Shown here: positions 60,335-64,000 of the stretch, piece after piece
Layout: each line of letters starts with the position of its first letter
Position numbering within the stretch: position 1 is the first letter of the stretch
Origin: Panagrolaimus kolymaensis
Taxonomy: Eukaryota > Nematoda > Chromadorea > Rhabditida > Panagrolaimidae
Assembly: GCA_028622995.1 (NCBI GenBank)
Contig: JAJQJQ010000045.1
Span: forward strand, 992,001-1,056,000
Direction of reading: 5' to 3'
DNA: 64,000 bases
Notes under the pieces: model-generated
Seen by the model: the letters and a program-made list of their open reading frames with translations, nothing else
The model's database searches: none
What the model was told of the DNA's origin: nothing
Position numbers and translations under genes: made by a program

Positions 60335-62047
60335 AAATAAATTGCTTCGAGAAAAAATTTTTTTCTTGGAACGAAAATATTTTAATTTATGATTGAAAAT
60401 ATTTGATGATGGCAAAAATTGCTGGTATTTATTAATTTAATAATTAATTTTTCATATGTTTTATATTTTGAACAAAATTAACAAGAAAAAATGATAATCA
60501 AAATTATGTTTAAAATCAAACACGGCTAGCTTTAGTTTTTTAATTTTAAAATTGTTTTTATATTTAGTTTTTATTTTTAGTTAATAAATAAAAAAGAAGA
60601 TTACAAAAATTTATTTATTTCCCTTTAAAGAGACTTTTAAAAAATAAATACACTTTGAAGCATAAATAATTACACAAAAAATTTAAATTATGAAAAATCG
60701 ACGAAGAAAATTGGTAACTTCGAAAAATTAAGGAGTAGTTACATTAAAAATTCCTATCCAAATCATTTAGTTAGAGCTTATTCGAATTAAAAAAAACACA
60801 CAAATTGCAAGAAAAAAAAGAGTCAGATAAAATATTTAATTTAAAAACCCTTGTTTTTTCTTCATTAAAAAAACTGTGAACTTTTGATTGAAATTTATCT
60901 TTTTTTTAAACATTATTAATTCTGTTTTAAGCAATTTTTGATGAAACATAAGGTAAAATAAATAAATAAATAAATATAAATTGGGCGTTTATTGTTTTCA
61001 GTTGGATTAACATTTTCTCAGTATCCTTGGAAAGTGAAAAATTCGTGTTTTAAAAAAATAAAAACTTTATAAAATATTCAAAGAAAAAAAAACGCTTTCG
61101 AAGCATTGATGAACAACGCTTACAACATACATAATCGTAAATGCTTCAAAAAAAAATCTTCCTTTGATTTATGATAAACCGAAACAGTTTTTCTTTCAAT
61201 AAAAAACCCCAAAAAAATTAGACATCGAGAATCAATCAATAAATTGCTAACATAGAATTTTGAGAAGAAGAAAAAAGCATTTGGAAAAATTATGATTCAT
61301 TTGATTAAAAAAATAGATTGATGGGTTCTTTAATTTTATTTTTTGCTTAAGTAATTACACATTTATTTTAGATTTTAAAACAAAATACAAATAAGCCAAA
61401 CAAAAAAAAAGGTATGTTCATCAACGCTAAAACTTTGGAAAATTGCGCAACAATAATATCCATCATTTGCAACTCAAAAATCTTGAGCAACTGCATTCCT
61501 GCTTCTTAAAATTAGTAAAAAAAAAAACAACCAATAAGCAACCATCTCACATTAGCATTACTTTCTTGAATTTTGAATACAGAATAATTTTGCTTTATTC
61601 CTTCGAATTCGAACAATCAAAAAGCTTCTAAAAAACAACCAACAAAAAAAAGTTCCTTGCTTTCGGAATCTTTAAAAGTTGGAGGATACCTTTCAACGTG
61701 GTGAAACTGATGATTTCAAACTGCATTTACTATCATTGCTCTTGTTTTTGAGTGTCCTTTATCTTATTAACATTCACGTATCCTTTCAAAATCTGTTCAT
61801 ATATTCATGGGTTAGTAGTATCAACGAAAGGCCATGAACCAATATTCGCATCCTAAGCTAACAACAACGTGCCATTTGCAAGTAAATCCCTAAGGTTCAC
61901 CTGCTTTTAGTTCACTCATTCAACAAGGAAAAAAGAGAAAAAAAGAAAGAATCAAAAAGGTCACACAACAACATTTATTTTTTACAGAAAACTAAACATG
62001 AACATACAAAAACACATTTTACAAAAAAATATAAGACAAGAAGGAAT
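60335..62047. other. Convergent 3' regions of PH-PDZ and Mps1 genes
   Basis: AT-rich with an AATAAATAAATAAATAAA run near 60957-60975 and a minus-strand AATAAA near 61975. Nothing else supported. Confidence 0.45.
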
Positions 62048-63664
62048 TTATTGTGAACTTGTTGTTGAATTAATTGTAGCACCATGAGCATTTCGAATCA
62101 TCTTTGCAATTTTCTTTGTTGATGTTTTTGGAGTATAATTGCGAACTACATCTTCAATTTTTGCTAGAGTCCTTGGAGATTCTTCAACTGAATCATCTAA
62201 TACCATAGCTGAAGGAGTACGAGCAAATCCAGAAGTTGAAAAGGATGAAGTATTCGGTTTATCTAAAAAAAAGTCAAAAGTATAAGTTAAAGTTACAATA
62301 CAATCCACAAAAGCTATAACAAAAATCAAACTTACTTGTTACATATGAATGTTCGAGTAATTGATTAACAGTAGGTCGTCTTCGAATATCACGTTGCAAG
62401 CATAGTTTTAGAACATCCAATAATAGCTGATCATCAATATCGTCAAATCTAATAGGATCATGGACAATAGCATGCATCTTCTTTAGTTGATTTGGAACAT
62501 GAGCAAAAGGTGTTGTTCCATAAACCATATTGTAAAGAATACAACCCAACGACCATACATCAGATGTAAGAGGTATCTAAAAAGCTTCAAATAATAATAG
62601 AGTAAGTGTACAAAGTAAACTTACATGAACTTTGTTATCTTTTGATCGAATTTGAATTGATTCAGGACTCATATAATTCAATGTTCCAGCTTGAGAATCT
62701 TTTGCAATTGATGTTTGATCGGGGTCAATATGAGATGCAATACCAAAATCACAGAGCTTCAATTTGCCATTAACGATGAGAAAGTTTGCTGGTTTGAGGT
62801 CAGAATGAACGATGTCTGAAAACCATTAACACGGTTAGCTTGTAAGATAAATATAAAACTTACTTTTATCATGAATGACTTTAACACAATGAAGCATTGA
62901 TTCCCAATAATACCGTATCATGTTTGGACTTCTATTCGATGAATGTAAGAAATTTTGAAAATCATTTGAAGCCTTCTCCATCACGATGTAAAGTTTTAAG
63001 CCAGTAGCTTCATTCTTCTCTTCCCTATAAAGACATAATCATTAGTAAAACAGAAACAAAGAATCATAAAGGAAACTTACCATGAATGCATAGCAATGAT
63101 TTCAGGATGTTCTTTGAATCTTTCAAGGTAATCGATTTCTTTAAAATAACCATCACGAACTTCTTTTGGGAGATCTTCCAAATCAACAACTTTTATGGCA
63201 ACTGTATCTGATCCTAATCTTGCTTCGTAAACCTGAAAAACAAAATAAAAGTAATGATATTAGACAATGTTAAAGTGGAAACTTACTTTACACGAACCAC
63301 CTTTGCCAATTTCATTGAAGACATGATAAGTTTTTCGATTGATACAAAACACCTTTTTTGATAATTGAACTTCTCCAGGAGATGGCTTTGGAGCTTCTGC
63401 AGGAGATGGTTGTGAAGGTTCTTTTGGAGCTTCAGGAAGAGGTGGTTTTGGAGCTTCTGTAGGAGATCGATGTGAAGTTTGTTTTGGAGATTGAGGAAGA
63501 GATGGTTTTGGAGCTTCTATAGGAGATCGATTTGAAGTTTGTTTTGAAGCTTCTGCAGGAGATGGTTGTGAAGTGTCAGGAGAAGATGGTTTTGAAGATT
63601 TTTTGGCTGCTACATTACTTTTAAGCCTTTCAAGCTTTGCAAACCAATCCTTTTTTCCTGGCAT
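62048..63664 (-). CDS. mps1: Mps1/TTK spindle-checkpoint kinase
   Basis: Exons 63664-63287, 63232-63081, 63024-62864, 62815-62625, 62576-62336 and 62262-62048 give 445 residues. The kinase domain spans about 112-374. The Gly loop is GKGGSCKVY, Lys140 (VAIK) and Asp236 ([12 protein letters not shown]) are present, DFG is 253-255, and the activation loop reads [28 protein letters not shown] and DSQ-GT-NYM-PE are signatures of Mps1/TTK and unlike other families. [16 protein letters not shown] follows. Mps1 phosphorylates KNL1 and others at kinetochores to start the spindle assembly checkpoint. The N-terminus (1-110) is Pro/Ser-rich with a repeated EAPKPxxP-like unit and lacks the TPR of human TTK (857 residues). 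An acceptor TATTTTCAG 14 bases upstream of the ATG fits trans-splicing. Confidence 0.9.
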
Positions 63665-63678
63665 TCTTCGTCGTTGTC

Positions 63679-64000
63679 CTGAAAATATAAAACATTAATC
63701 TTTGTAAAGCAAAGAGCATAAAAATACGAATTCACGTTAAATGGTTATTAGCAATGAGAAAAATCGGATATATGGACTAATAAAGAAGTATAAATGGTGG
63801 AGGAAACTATGAGAGAAGGAGCCTATGTGCATAAAAGTGGAGTCAATGGAAGAAAGGTACAAGTGTTCATATGAGAAACCAAAAATCGTTATGTATGTTG
63901 AAATTTTAGTTTATGACAGAGCTATTCTCAATGTTAGTAACGCGAAAAGAAGTAATAAAGCGGATCAATCCAACCAACATATACAGATAATCGTCAACAA
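63679..64000. other. Upstream of Mps1, no gene seen
   Basis: AT-rich sequence beyond the probable trans-splice acceptor of the Mps1 gene to the window edge. No ORF of note. Confidence 0.4.

Noticed and set aside
1..64000. CRISPR arrays, rRNA, tRNA genes, bacterial operons
   Set aside because: No regularly spaced repeats and no cloverleaf or rRNA motifs recognised by eye; the sequence is eukaryotic with introns throughout. A tRNA scan was not possible here.

Overview
The window reads as AT-rich nuclear DNA of a nematode. Genes are split by short AT-rich introns with GTAAGT-type donors and TTTTCAG/TTTTTAG acceptors. Several start codons follow an acceptor with no visible upstream exon, as expected for spliced-leader trans-splicing. 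The gene set also fits: an srt-class chemoreceptor (a nematode-specific family), a tau-tubulin-kinase-like kinase, a membrane-tailed carboxylesterase, and clear counterparts of ptrn-1, rnp-6, taf-4 and tmc-1/2. I cannot name the species.

Layout. 1-2.1 kb: the 3' end of a Ser/Asp-rich gene (+) ending in a SUMO-interaction-like motif, then a BTB protein (-). 2.2-8 kb: an apparently intact autonomous Helitron with a 1466-residue Rep/helicase ORF and a textbook 3' hairpin plus CTAG. 8.2-14.3 kb: the C-terminal half of a TMC mechanotransduction channel (+), whose first visible exon lies about 230 bases from the Helitron end. 14.8-17.2 kb: a TTBK/CK1-like kinase (+). 18.5-20.1 kb: srt receptor (-). 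22.3-26.8 kb: carboxylesterase (-) with a 984-bp terminal-inverted-repeat element in one intron. 28.1-29.8 kb: TAF4 (+). 30.1-30.5 kb: small unknown ORF (-). 31-34.2 kb: two tandem chymotrypsin-fold proteases (+), the second with a one-base frameshift. 35.1-44.8 kb: patronin/CAMSAP (-), with a small one-pass membrane protein gene (+) nested in its largest intron and a likely internal start for a CH-less isoform. 47-50.1 kb: PUF60/RNP-6 splicing factor (-). 54-60.3 kb: a PH plus PDZ scaffold protein (+) carrying a 247-bp palindromic element in its first intron. 62-63.7 kb: an Mps1/TTK kinase (-).

Most genes are unrelated housekeeping, cytoskeletal or sensory functions, and I see no operon-like functional cluster. 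The most notable points are an Mps1/TTK kinase in a nematode (C. elegans lacks one), the intact Helitron sitting where the 5' half of the TMC gene should be, the palindromic and TIR elements in introns, the decaying protease duplicate and the nested gene in patronin. Exon boundaries were inferred by eye from splice consensus and reading phase. In every multi-exon model except the frameshifted protease copy the phases close exactly.
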